Source: Phycisphaeraceae bacterium
Lineage (GTDB): Bacteria > Planctomycetota > Phycisphaerae > Phycisphaerales > UBA1924
NCBI GenBank assembly: GCA_019636615.1
Contig: JAHBXF010000001.1
Span: 434,001-498,000 of the forward strand
Direction of reading: 5' to 3'
Length of the DNA: 64,000 bases
Positions 16,280-23,900 of this stretch are shown in pieces (the first letter of the stretch is position 1; each line of letters begins with the position of its first letter). The notes under the pieces were generated by a model. It had not been told where the DNA came from, did not search any database, and saw only the letters and a list, made by a program, of their open reading frames with translations. The position numbers were made by a program, and so were the translations under genes.

Positions 16280-17401
16280 ATGCCAGCCTCTCACCCACAC
16301 CGACGACTGTTGACCGCCGCCGCATGCCTTTGGGTTCTCGGGCCTTGCGCCGTGGCGCAGGTGCGCCCCGAAGAGGAACACCCCCACATGTCCACCGTGG
16401 AGGTGCTGCGGCAAGAGGCCGCGGCGGTGATGCCGCTGGCCACGCAGCGCGGCACGAGGCGATTCCTGATGAGCGCATCGTGGCTGCCCTTCCCGGGAAC
16501 TCACCGGCTGTATCAGAGCCGCGACCGGACCAGGGCGATCACGGCGGATGCGTGGGAGGCCCTGCCCGAGGGTGAACGCGCCGACTTCACCTTGCAGGAA
16601 CTCGACGAGCAGTTTTTCTATTACACGCGGTACGGCTCGCCCATCGCCTACACCCTCGCGCTCGACCTTGCGTGCACGCACCTGGGGGGCGGAGACTGCT
16701 TCGGCAAGAAGCGCGTGGTTGACTTCGGCTACGGCGGGGTTGGGCACCTGCGCATGCTGGCGAGCATCGGTGTGCACGCGACCGGGGTTGACATCGACCC
16801 ATTGATCCACCTTCTCTACCAGCGGGCGGGCGTCACCGGCGATGTGCCCGGCGTGGGGCTGACCGACGACGAAGCCCCGAACGGCTCGCTCACGCTGGTG
16901 CAGGGCCGCTGGCCCGGCGAAGCGCAGGCCAGGGCCGACGTGGGCGATGGGTATGACCTCTTCCTTTCGAAGAACACGCTCAAACGCGGGTATATTCACC
17001 CGGAGCAGGAAGTAGACCCACGGATGCTCGTGCACCTGGGTGTCGATGACGCGGCGTACCTGGCCGCGGTGGCCGGGTGCCTGCGGCCCGGCGGGCTCTT
17101 TGTGATCTACAACCTCTCGCCCAAACAGCGCGAAGACCGGTACCTGCCATGGGCCGATGGGCGCAGCCCCTTCGGGCGCGAGGCGCTGGAAGCCGCGGGC
17201 TTTGAAGTGATTGCCTTTGATGTCGATGACAGCGAGCGGGCCCGCGCCATGGGGCGGGCGCTGCGGTGGGATGCGGCGCAGCGGCCGATGGACCTTGAGA
17301 ACGATCTCTTCGCGCTCTACACCATCGCCCGCAAGGCGCCAGACTCCCCCACCAACGCCCCCACGAATACTCCCACAAGCAGCCCCGCGATCAAACCCTG
17401 A
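16280..17401 (+). CDS. exported protein with a methyltransferase-like Rossmann domain
   Basis: 373 aa. The N-terminus is a convincing signal peptide (RRLLTAAACLWVLGPCAVAQ). The mature part has a class I methyltransferase pattern: motif I-like VVDFGYGGVGHLRMLASIG, acidic strand GVDIDP at the end of beta 2, LFLSKNTLKRGYIHPEQE near the motif IV position, and CLRPGGLFVIYNLSP. The usual glycine-rich motif I (DxGxGxG) reads DFGYGGVG, which is acceptable. SAM is not known to be available outside the cytoplasm, so it may have lost activity or bind another ligand. It ends 14 bases from the convergent subtilase gene. Confidence 0.7.
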   Translation: MPASHPHRRLLTAAACLWVLGPCAVAQVRPEEEHPHMSTVEVLRQEAAAVMPLATQRGTRRFLMSASWLPFPGTHRLYQSRDRTRAITADAWEALPEGERADFTLQELDEQFFYYTRYGSPIAYTLALDLACTHLGGGDCFGKKRVVDFGYGGVGHLRMLASIGVHATGVDIDPLIHLLYQRAGVTGDVPGVGLTDDEAPNGSLTLVQGRWPGEAQARADVGDGYDLFLSKNTLKRGYIHPEQEVDPRMLVHLGVDDAAYLAAVAGCLRPGGLFVIYNLSPKQREDRYLPWADGRSPFGREALEAAGFEVIAFDVDDSERARAMGRALRWDAAQRPMDLENDLFALYTIARKAPDSPTNAPTNTPTSSPAIKP

Positions 17402-17415
17402 GGCACCGCCGAAAC

Positions 17416-19656
17416 TCAGCAGCCGGCTTCCCACGCGGCGAAGAAGGTGACAACGTCTTCACCGTCGATGCCGCCGTCGGTGTTGACATCGGCCTCGGCT
17501 TGGCCGCCCTCCCACGCGAGGAAGAAGGCTTCGACATCGGCACCGTCCACACCGCCGTCGCCGTTGAAGTCGCCGATGCACCCGGCGGGGGCGACATCGC
17601 CTGAAACAACAAGGGCGAACCCCTGGGCCCCTTCGTTCACGGCGGCGGCGACAATGCGCACCTCCCACACGCCAAGTTCGGGCGAGGCGATGTGGACCTG
17701 TTCGAGGTTGTTGAGCGTGTCGGGCGTGCCGCCCGTGGCGGAGAAACCACCGGCGAAGACGTTGCCCAGGAAGACCTGGCCCGAGGGGGAAACGACTTCA
17801 AGATCAAGGTTGTTGACCGGCGTGAGCAGCGCGTTGACCGCGGCGGGGGCGTCGTGATAGGCCATCGTGATGCGCATGGGCATCGAGGCGTTGAGGTTGA
17901 GCACCCGCACGGTGGAGACAGACCCCGTTTGCAGAGCCGAGGGCGAGGCGTTGCGGACATCTTCGACCAGCAGCCCGCGTGAGTCACCGGCGAAGAAGAG
18001 CGTGGCGTCTGCCAGCACGCGCCCCCACCCTTCACGCATGTTGGGGTAGCCGGCGACATCGGTCATGTCCTGGGCGCTGTTGACCAGCGTGGCCTTGAGG
18101 AGCGCGCCCGATGGCGTGAAAGCGTCGGAAGGGTTGGCGAGCCCGCTGGGGTAGTAGCCGTTCAGGTAATACTGGCGGATGAGCGTGGCCAGCCCGGCCA
18201 CGGCGGGGGCCGACATTGATGTGCCCGACTGCCCGCTCACCCCGCACCCTGTTGCGCCGGATGCGGAGAAGATCGAGCACCCGGGGGCGGTCACCTCGGG
18301 CTTGCGGCGGCCGTCGAGGGTGGGCCCCGCGCCGCCGATGCACATCTGATTTTCCTGCGGGTTGTTGCGGCTGGCCGACACGGCCAGTGAGTTCTTCGCG
18401 TTTTCGGGGTTGTGGATGAGGCTCGAGTTGCTCACCGCGAAGATGATGAGGTTGTCGTCGTCGATGAACTGCACCGCGTCGATCGCGCGGCACGCGCCAT
18501 CGTAATCATCGAGCCAATCCGCACCCCAACTGTTCGTGTGCACGCGTGCGCCCTGCGAGGCGTGCAGCGAGAAGCGCGACCACACGCTTTCTTCGGTGGC
18601 GCTGGGCCAGGTGTTGAAGACCATCTTGGCGCCGTAGGCCACGCCGCGCGTGTCGTCGTTGGTGCCGTTGTTGCCCAGGGCGGTGGCGGCGACGTGGGTG
18701 CCGTGCAGGTCGTACGACTCGAAGGTGTTGTAGGCCAGGATCTTGCGGTGGGTGGGCCCGGGGGGCACGGTGTCGGCGAAGGAGCAGTGCTGCGTGGAGA
18801 CCCAGCCGTCGATCACGCCGATGACCTGGCCCGCACCGGTCATGCCGCGCGCGTAGAGGGGCGTCTGGTTGAGCACGTTGGTCTGCACCACCCAGCGCGT
18901 CTTGGTGTTGCTGCGGGGTGTGTATTCGGGCACGGGCTCGACATACTGCACGTCGGCGAGCGTGGCGAGCCAATCAAGGTCTGGCGCGCCGTCGCGGGGA
19001 AGGGTGATGCCCAGCCGCCAGGTGCCCGCGACATCTTCGGCGCTCACGAGTTGAACCGCCGCGCGGCGGGCGAGCGCTTCGAGGGTTGCTTCCCCTCTCG
19101 CCCCGGGGAAGAGCCAGATGGCCGCGGGGATTGCTGCGCCCTGGGCCGGCTCCTCGCCGCCACCTTGGTACTTCGCCCCCGCCTGCATGTTCACGCCATC
19201 TTGCGGAGGGATGATCTGTGCGCGGAGTTTGGGATCGATCCGCCACGCGGCGTCATATTCGCCCGCGAAACGCACAAAGCCCAGCGCGCGGAGGGAGGGT
19301 GTGTCGAGCAGGTCTGCCTCAGCGATGAAGGCGTTGGTCGGGAGGTACCCGGCGATTCGCAGGCCGGACTCGGTGAGGGAGAGTCGGCGAGCGGGCGTCA
19401 TCGGGCCGTCGAGTTCGATCACCCACCAGCGGCCGGGCCGTGCGGCCCCGAGCAGTGCGTTCTCACGCTGCGCGAGCACAACCTCGCCCGAACGCAGGGA
19501 GAGAACGCTGGGCTTGGCCCGCGCGATCTCGCGTTGCACCACGACTTCGTCCGCGCCAGCCGGTGTGGCGCACAGCCCGGCGAGCACAAAGGGTGCGCAC
19601 CCGGCGGCGATCATCAGCCGCAGACAAGCCGAAACTCTGGAGTTGCCGTTCGCCAT
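17416..19656 (-). CDS. secreted subtilisin-like serine protease (S8) with GC-type dockerin
   Basis: 746 aa from ATG 19656 (GAGG about 10 bases upstream); the frame to 19791 adds nothing recognisable. Signal peptide (LMIAAGCAPFVLAGLCA), a propeptide-like region (40-250), then the S8 triad: Asp283 in VIGVIDGWVS, His318 in DLHGTHVAAT, Ser480 in GQSGTSMSAPAVAG. Oxyanion Asn is likely in FAVSNSS. A C-terminal beta-rich P-domain-like region with NNLDLEVVSPSGQVFLGN follows, then DFNGDGGVDGADVEAFF, DVNTDGGIDGEDVVTFF and EAGC. A complete triad argues for an active exported protease. Confidence 0.9.
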   Translation of the reverse strand: MANGNSRVSACLRLMIAAGCAPFVLAGLCATPAGADEVVVQREIARAKPSVLSLRSGEVVLAQRENALLGAARPGRWWVIELDGPMTPARRLSLTESGLRIAGYLPTNAFIAEADLLDTPSLRALGFVRFAGEYDAAWRIDPKLRAQIIPPQDGVNMQAGAKYQGGGEEPAQGAAIPAAIWLFPGARGEATLEALARRAAVQLVSAEDVAGTWRLGITLPRDGAPDLDWLATLADVQYVEPVPEYTPRSNTKTRWVVQTNVLNQTPLYARGMTGAGQVIGVIDGWVSTQHCSFADTVPPGPTHRKILAYNTFESYDLHGTHVAATALGNNGTNDDTRGVAYGAKMVFNTWPSATEESVWSRFSLHASQGARVHTNSWGADWLDDYDGACRAIDAVQFIDDDNLIIFAVSNSSLIHNPENAKNSLAVSASRNNPQENQMCIGGAGPTLDGRRKPEVTAPGCSIFSASGATGCGVSGQSGTSMSAPAVAGLATLIRQYYLNGYYPSGLANPSDAFTPSGALLKATLVNSAQDMTDVAGYPNMREGWGRVLADATLFFAGDSRGLLVEDVRNASPSALQTGSVSTVRVLNLNASMPMRITMAYHDAPAAVNALLTPVNNLDLEVVSPSGQVFLGNVFAGGFSATGGTPDTLNNLEQVHIASPELGVWEVRIVAAAVNEGAQGFALVVSGDVAPAGCIGDFNGDGGVDGADVEAFFLAWEGGQAEADVNTDGGIDGEDVVTFFAAWEAGC

Positions 19657-20180
19657 GAGACTGTTCCTCTCCGCCGGTCTACACAAACCCAGACAGCCGC
19701 TCGCATGAGATAGATGCGCGAGCGGCCCGCGGCAATCCGTGTGGGCTATGGGCGCGGCGTGGGGAGAACCCACACGCAGACCGATAACCAACCCGAGTGC
19801 CGCGCCTCCCCCGTGTCAGTACGGACGGGAAGCGCGGCGAGTTGCCCACAGATCATTTTCGGTATCTTCGGGGGACAGATGCAGCCCGGCGGCCGGGGTT
19901 GACCCGGGTTGAGAGGCCCCCGGAGCAGGGGGGGTGCCCAAGTTGCTCAGGAAGTTTGGCAGGCGATGCGGATCGAGCATGGAAGAGAGCACAATCGCAA
20001 CTTTGGCCCAGTCTTCGGCAAGGCTGCCCGGAGATACGGTCGCATATGCGATACCACCTGACCGCTGAGACGATGGTGTAGGTGCGAGAGGCCGGCTGGG
20101 GGGATCAAAGCGTGGTAAGCCGCATACGAACACCATCCACGAAGACAGATTGTGAATGCGGAGAGACTACGACAAGCCTC
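19657..20180. other. intergenic region, nothing recognised
   Basis: Between the subtilase start and the terminator of the dockerin stump. Frames here are short, Pro/Arg-rich and carry no signal I recognise. Confidence 0.5.
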
Positions 20181-20223
20181 AAACAAAAGCCCCCGGCCCC
20201 ACTGTTCGCGTGGGGCCGGGGGC
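20181..20223 (-). terminator. strong rho-independent terminator left from a disrupted dockerin gene
   Basis: Perfect 13-bp arms GCCCCCGGCCCCA / TGGGGCCGGGGGC with a 9-base loop; on the minus strand the stem is followed by TTTTGTTT. It lies about 50 bases past the stop of the dockerin stump at 20276. Confidence 0.85.
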
Positions 20224-20275
20224 ACAGTTCGTCAGAAATCAACGGTTCGTGCCAGCTGCTCAGAACCAGCAGTGA

Positions 20276-20389
20276 TTAGCAACCACCCAGTTCCCAGCAG
20301 ATGAAGAAGGTCTCGACGTCCGCACCATCGATTCCGCCGTCGCAGTTGGCATCGGCTTCTGGCTCAGAGGCTTCCCATGCGATATAGAA
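20276..20389 (-). pseudogene. C-terminal stump of a GC-type dockerin protein
   Basis: Thirty-seven codons and a TAA remain: FYIAWEASEPEAD, then ANCDGGIDGADVETFFICWE, then LGGC. This is the end of the first and all of the second dockerin repeat; the rest of the gene is gone. The break is exactly at the left terminal inverted repeat of the RAYT element at 20391, so insertion of that element, or a deletion it caused, removed the upstream part. The N-terminal fragment at 22603-22820 on the far side could be the other end of the same gene. Confidence 0.85.
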
Positions 20390-20433
20390 GGGCGGGTGGC
20401 ATCGATCGCTTCAGATTGAGAACTCGTGCCACC

Positions 20434-20667
20434 TCTATGAAGACCTGAGGAAAGTCAAGCGCAAAGCGGTCCCATTCGTCTATCCGAGCTCGGGCGTTTC
20501 GCCCTGCCCATTGGGGATGTGTTCGAGGCGTGTGGCGCCGGCTGCCCTTTCGGAGAACGAGACGTTCAGATCGAACGCCCCAGGTGGCACACGAGCTTGC
20601 CGGGGCCGCACGCGGGTCCGCGTTGCGTTCTGACTTTTCTTCCTGCCGGCGGCTTGGCCCGGACGCT
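20434..20667 (-). ncRNA. predicted bridge RNA (seekRNA) of the IS110-family element
   Basis: The 234 bases between the transposase stop and the IS end hold no gene. Read as RNA on the minus strand, it contains GUGCCACC (from 20590-20583), identical to the eight bases left of the insertion point, and 9 bases further CGAUC (from 20573-20569), complementary to GATCG immediately right of it; the latter sits in the loop of a CGTTC/GAACG hairpin. Further on, 20471-20483 (CCCATTCGTCTAT) differs by one inserted base from the circular junction of the IS ends (CCCATCG joined to TCTAT). The order, target guides first and donor second, matches known bridge RNAs. Guide assignment is inference. Confidence 0.45.
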
Positions 20668-21756
20668 CTACGCGACCGCCGTGGCCATGCCGTTGTCTGT
20701 GTACGTCTTCTCCTGTGTGATCCTCCCCGCCGGCACCAGGTCGGCGCTGAGGTGTTTAATCTGATGGAACAGGCCTCGGAGCCATCGGTTGGCGATGGCG
20801 CCGACGATCACGCTGGTTGGTTTGCCGCGCGAGGCCATCGCGTCGGACAGCGCCCGCCAGCGGGGCTCGTAGCGTCTGAGCCTCTGCGCGGCCTCGATGA
20901 CCACCGTCTTGAGCAGCGGGTCACCCGCCCTGATCATCCCCGAGTCGGCGACCCGCTGACCGCTGGATGCGTTGCGCGGCGTGACCGCGCAGAATCGCGC
21001 CAGGTGTTTGCCGCTGGTGAAGCGGTCGAACCGCCCGATCATCGCCCGCATCGTCCACGCGGTGACGACGCCGATGCCCTTGATACCCAGCAGCATCTGC
21101 ACCGCGACATCTTCGCGTGTCGTCTCCGCCATCTTCTTCTCTATCAGTGCGATCTGCTCGCGCAGGTACGCGAGCATGCCAAGTTGCAAGTGAATCACGA
21201 ACTTGCCCTCTTCGCTCACCGTGCGTTCGTCTTTGATCCACTCCATCCAGCGCTTGCTCCAACGCCCACACCCGGGTTCAGAGATCCGTTCCTGCCGCAG
21301 TACACCCAATGTCCGTGTCTTGGTGGCTCGGGCCTGATCGACCAGCGCGGCACGCGTCCGCACGAGCTTGCGAAGCCCGCGGATCGCCCGCGACGGCAAC
21401 CAGACCTTGGGCACGAGCCCCGCACGCCCGAGCTCCGCGAGCAGCCGCGCATCGGAGTAGTCGCTCTTGTCCGGGTTGCTCTTCATCCGCGAGACGTACC
21501 CCGCATGGGCCAGGCTCACCGGCCACGCTGGGCCCTTGACCGGATCGATCAATGCTTCGGCCAGGTCCGCCGCGCCGCAGCAACTCTCGACGATCGCTGA
21601 TCGAACCTCGCGGCCGCGGCCCACCGCCTGGGTGATTTCAAAGACGCTGTTGCCGCATCGCTTGTTGACAAGCATGCGGCCCTGCTGATCGACGACGCAG
21701 ACCTGAACGCTGGCAGAGTGGTAGTCAAGACCGACGAACACGGGTATATTCTCCAT
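20668..21756 (-). CDS. IS110-family transposase (DEDD recombinase)
   Basis: 362 aa from the ATG at 21756, preceded by AAGGAG; the longer frame to 21942 runs through the IS end and is not used. N-terminal RuvC-like DEDD domain: Asp11 in VFVGLDYHSASVQVCVVD, Glu57 in AIVESCCGA, Asp99 and Asp102 in KSDYSDARLLAEL. A coiled central helix region follows. The C-terminal Transposase_20 domain has IKGIGVVTAWTMRAMIG and the NASSGQRVADSGMIRAGD block that carries the catalytic serine. All key residues are present, so the element may be active. Gln/Arg-rich middle is normal for the family. Confidence 0.93.
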   Translation of the reverse strand: MENIPVFVGLDYHSASVQVCVVDQQGRMLVNKRCGNSVFEITQAVGRGREVRSAIVESCCGAADLAEALIDPVKGPAWPVSLAHAGYVSRMKSNPDKSDYSDARLLAELGRAGLVPKVWLPSRAIRGLRKLVRTRAALVDQARATKTRTLGVLRQERISEPGCGRWSKRWMEWIKDERTVSEEGKFVIHLQLGMLAYLREQIALIEKKMAETTREDVAVQMLLGIKGIGVVTAWTMRAMIGRFDRFTSGKHLARFCAVTPRNASSGQRVADSGMIRAGDPLLKTVVIEAAQRLRRYEPRWRALSDAMASRGKPTSVIVGAIANRWLRGLFHQIKHLSADLVPAGRITQEKTYTDNGMATAVA

Positions 21757-21835
21757 GACCTGTTGCTCCTTGATGGGATGGCTTGTCCCGCCGAGAGTGT
21801 TGCTCGGCTGGAGCAGCAGGTCTTCATACCCATCG

Positions 21836-21862
21836 GATCGCCGGTTCCTCCGGCGATCGGTG
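21836..21862. repeat. REP palindrome at left of RAYT 1, arm cut by the IS
   Basis: GATCGCCGG-TTCCT-CCGGCGATC hairpin. In copy 2 the arm is CCGATCGCCGG; here the first two bases lie on the other side of the IS, so the insertion is inside the REP stem. Confidence 0.8.
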
Positions 21863-21890
21863 CCCTGACACCTTGCAGCCGCACCACCGC

Positions 21891-22523
21891 TCACCTCCAC
21901 CCTTTCCAGGATTCCCACCCATTGCCCGGAGGCGCATCGCACTCGATCAACGGGTCATGCCCCGGTTCGCCCGAACTACGAGCCCACCACCTCGCGCTCG
22001 AGAACTCCCAGTCGGTCGGAGATTGGCACAGGCCGCGTTCGACCGGGTTGTGATGGATGTATCGAATCTCGTGCATCAACTCGTCTGTGTCTCGCACACA
22101 CCGATCAAAGCCCCCGCCTTTCTGCCAAAAGCGAGGCCTGCCCGCGGCGTGCTGTGAGATGTCGGCGAGTATCCGCGCATCGATCTCTTTCCAACGAGCA
22201 ATGACGCGCTGGGCCACCGACTTCTTGATGAACCAAAGCACCCTGACTGTCAGATCGGCACGAGCATCATTCGGGGGCCCGGGCGGGCTCAAAAGAAGGT
22301 GAACATGCTCGGGCATGACGACCCAGGCAAAGAGTTGTATACCCCAGCGCTCACGAGCACGATGCAACTGTTTGACGAAGAGATGAGCAATCAGCGGATT
22401 TGACAGAAGCGGCAAGCGACGCTCGCAAGAGAACGTGAGAAAACGCACCTTGCCAAAGGCCGCGGTTCGGATCAGTCGCTTACGGCGTGGCGGCTTCACG
22501 CATCCATAGTAAAGCCGTGCCAT
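21891..22523 (-). CDS. REP-associated tyrosine transposase (RAYT, Y1/IS200-like)
   Basis: 210 aa single-domain HUH transposase. The HUH pair is in VVMPEHVHLLL; the catalytic Tyr is in EIRYIHHNPVERGL, the usual RAYT form. It is flanked at both sides by REP palindromes (21836-21862 and 22539-22565) with 11-bp perfect arms, the arrangement that defines RAYT/REP pairs, in which the enzyme binds and nicks REP single-stranded hairpins. Copy 2 at 24578-25212 is 99% identical but frameshifted, so this copy is the only intact one in the window. The N-terminus is Lys/Arg-rich (KPPRRKRLIRT). Confidence 0.92.
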   Translation of the reverse strand: MARLYYGCVKPPRRKRLIRTAAFGKVRFLTFSCERRLPLLSNPLIAHLFVKQLHRARERWGIQLFAWVVMPEHVHLLLSPPGPPNDARADLTVRVLWFIKKSVAQRVIARWKEIDARILADISQHAAGRPRFWQKGGGFDRCVRDTDELMHEIRYIHHNPVERGLCQSPTDWEFSSARWWARSSGEPGHDPLIECDAPPGNGWESWKGWR

Positions 22524-22535
22524 CGGGCCGGCTAC

Positions 22536-22820
22536 TCACCGATCGCCGGGAGAACCGGCGATCGGTGGCACGTACTCACACCATGAAACGTTCGGTGCCA
22601 CCCGCCTGTTCCACGAGTAGGCGGCCAAGTTAATGGTGAAATCTGCTCCCGCCGCAGTGCAGAAGAGATTCTGCGGCGTGCCCGCGCCGGGAATACCGAC
22701 CGCGCTGGGGATGCGCACAACCCGCACCCAGCCCGAGCCGCTTACACAACTCGTGCACTGCCCGGCAGCAGAGCCGAACAACCCGAGCGCCGCAGCCACA
22801 CCGATGATGAATCCACGCAT
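22536..22820 (-). pseudogene. truncated small secreted protein (unit 1)
   Basis: The ATG at 22820 has AAGGAG 6 bases upstream and opens a signal peptide (MRGFIIGVAAALGLFGSAAG) followed by QCTSC and a beta-rich start (WVRVVRIPSAVGIPG). After about residue 70 (TINLAAYSWN) the frame enters the terminal repeat of RAYT element 1 and stops inside it at 22536. The original C-terminus is therefore lost. Its first codons overlap the last 79 bases of the preceding formylglycine-enzyme-like gene in another frame. Confidence 0.75.
22539..22565. repeat. REP palindrome at right of RAYT 1
   Basis: CCGATCGCCGG-GAGAA-CCGGCGATCGG, perfect 11-bp arms, immediately upstream of the RAYT start. Confidence 0.85.
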
Positions 22821-23860
22821 GGTCGTCTCCTTCGCGCGCCAAGAAGGAGCAACACACCCGCCGGTGCGCACGTTGATGCGGCGGGGACAATACTAGCAAC
22901 TCGCAAGCCGAACTCGTATGTGGGGATATGCGGAAACTCAGCCCCCGCATATCGAATCTGATCACCAAGCGATGAACCAAAGGCCTCGCGGCTCCACCAT
23001 GAGCCATCAAAAACACGGTAGATTTGTCCGGTACTGATTGTCCGCACGCTTTCCGTCCACTCGGTCGTGCCCCCCGCCATGTCGTACAGGCCCCAGGGGG
23101 ATGTGGTTGCGTATGAGCCTAGCGGGATCGCAAACGGGCTGGGTGTCGTGAACCCCGCGTTGGCCTGCCCAACACCCGGCGGCCCGTACACGTATGGTGT
23201 GTCGCTCCCGTTGCTGTATTGCCACCAGCCGCCGGTGGTGCCATCGCCGTTCAACTTGTTCGGGTCGTAGTGCGCGGCCTTCAACCACTCGTCCCACGTC
23301 GGTATCCAGTAGCGTGCCTCCGGGTGCCGCGCCAACTGGTCCGTGAAGATGCCGCCGTTGAAGCCGAAGGTGCTCACATCGTACGCGCCGTTCATGAACG
23401 CGCTGCGGTCGGTGCTCTTGTCGTTGTGCAGCCAGTTGCAGTACATCGCCGCCATGCGCCACGAAATGTTGCCGACAGGCATCATCTCGTTGCCCGCGGG
23501 CACTGCCCAGCGCAGGCCGCCCGGCGTGTTTGGTGTTGTGGCCGTGGCGCCCCAGTGACCCGGTGGCCGCAGGTGCGGAAAGAACCCATCCGAGCGGTCG
23601 TAGGCAGCGTTGAAGAACTCGACCCACTGCGCGGTGGTGACCTCAAACTTGCCCAGGCGGTATTCGTAGTCCACCCCGCCGCGACCGTTGACAAAGTCGC
23701 TGGGGAAGATGGACTGGTACGGTGCATTGCCGGCGTGCGTGATGGTGACAAAGTCGATGCCGCTGGGGTCAACCTGTGCGACAGCACACGGGGCGAAGAG
23801 GGCGAGGGAGGCGAGGGTTACGCCCCCCCTATTCAAGTATCGATCCTTCTGCGAGATCAT
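22742..23860 (-). CDS. secreted formylglycine-enzyme-like (SUMF1-type) protein with PEP-CTERM-like tail, copy 1
   Basis: About 372 aa from the ATG at 23860 (AAGGA upstream); a signal peptide (VTLASLALFAPCAVAQ) follows. The FGE-sulfatase fold shows as VDYEYRLGKFEVTTAQWVEF, ISWRMAAMYCNWL, YWIPTWDEWLKAAHYDP and LGSYATTSPWGLYDMAGG, then WTESVR. Most family members in planctomycetes are not true formylglycine enzymes. Near the end VPAASTCAPAGVLLLLGARRRR resembles a PEP-CTERM sorting tail, but the frame runs on another ~25 residues and overlaps the next gene. Copy 2 (25610-26716) is about 85-88% identical by eye. The closest upstream region is the conserved block at 23901-24479. Confidence 0.85.
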   Translation of the reverse strand: MISQKDRYLNRGGVTLASLALFAPCAVAQVDPSGIDFVTITHAGNAPYQSIFPSDFVNGRGGVDYEYRLGKFEVTTAQWVEFFNAAYDRSDGFFPHLRPPGHWGATATTPNTPGGLRWAVPAGNEMMPVGNISWRMAAMYCNWLHNDKSTDRSAFMNGAYDVSTFGFNGGIFTDQLARHPEARYWIPTWDEWLKAAHYDPNKLNGDGTTGGWWQYSNGSDTPYVYGPPGVGQANAGFTTPSPFAIPLGSYATTSPWGLYDMAGGTTEWTESVRTISTGQIYRVFDGSWWSREAFGSSLGDQIRYAGAEFPHIPTYEFGLRVASIVPAASTCAPAGVLLLLGARRRRPCVDSSSVWLRRSGCSALLPGSARVV

Positions 23861-23900
23861 GGCGAGTTCCTTACGAATGCAGTTTACCGATAACCTATGG

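Larger units (their letters stand above)
20434..21835 (-). mobile_element. IS110-family insertion sequence, IS1111-type
   Basis: About 1402 bp. The limits come from the empty site in RAYT copy 2, where the base sequence reads straight from GTGCCACC (left flank) into GATCGCCGG (right flank). Near-terminal inverted repeats TATGAAGACCTG (20436-20447) and CAGGTCTTCATA (21817-21828) lie 2 bases from the left end and 7 from the right. Subterminal repeats plus a long non-coding stretch downstream of the transposase are the marks of the IS1111 group. No target duplication is visible, as expected. Confidence 0.85.
20391..22606 (-). mobile_element. REP/RAYT element 1, interrupted by an IS110-family element
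   Basis: Bounded by perfect 11-bp terminal inverted repeats GGCGGGTGGCA (20391-20401) and TGCCACCCGCC (22596-22606). Just inside each end is another GGTGGCA/TGCCACC stem, then a REP palindrome. The transposase lies between the REPs. Without the IS the element would be about 815 bp, matching copy 2 (24480-25295) at about 99% identity. The outer limits were fixed by comparing the two copies: their flanks differ outside these repeats. Confidence 0.8.

Noticed and set aside
20471-20483. Treating the donor-like match as proof of a complete donor-binding loop
   Set aside because: It has one extra base and is sense to one strand across the whole junction, whereas known donor loops use both strands; kept only as supporting evidence.
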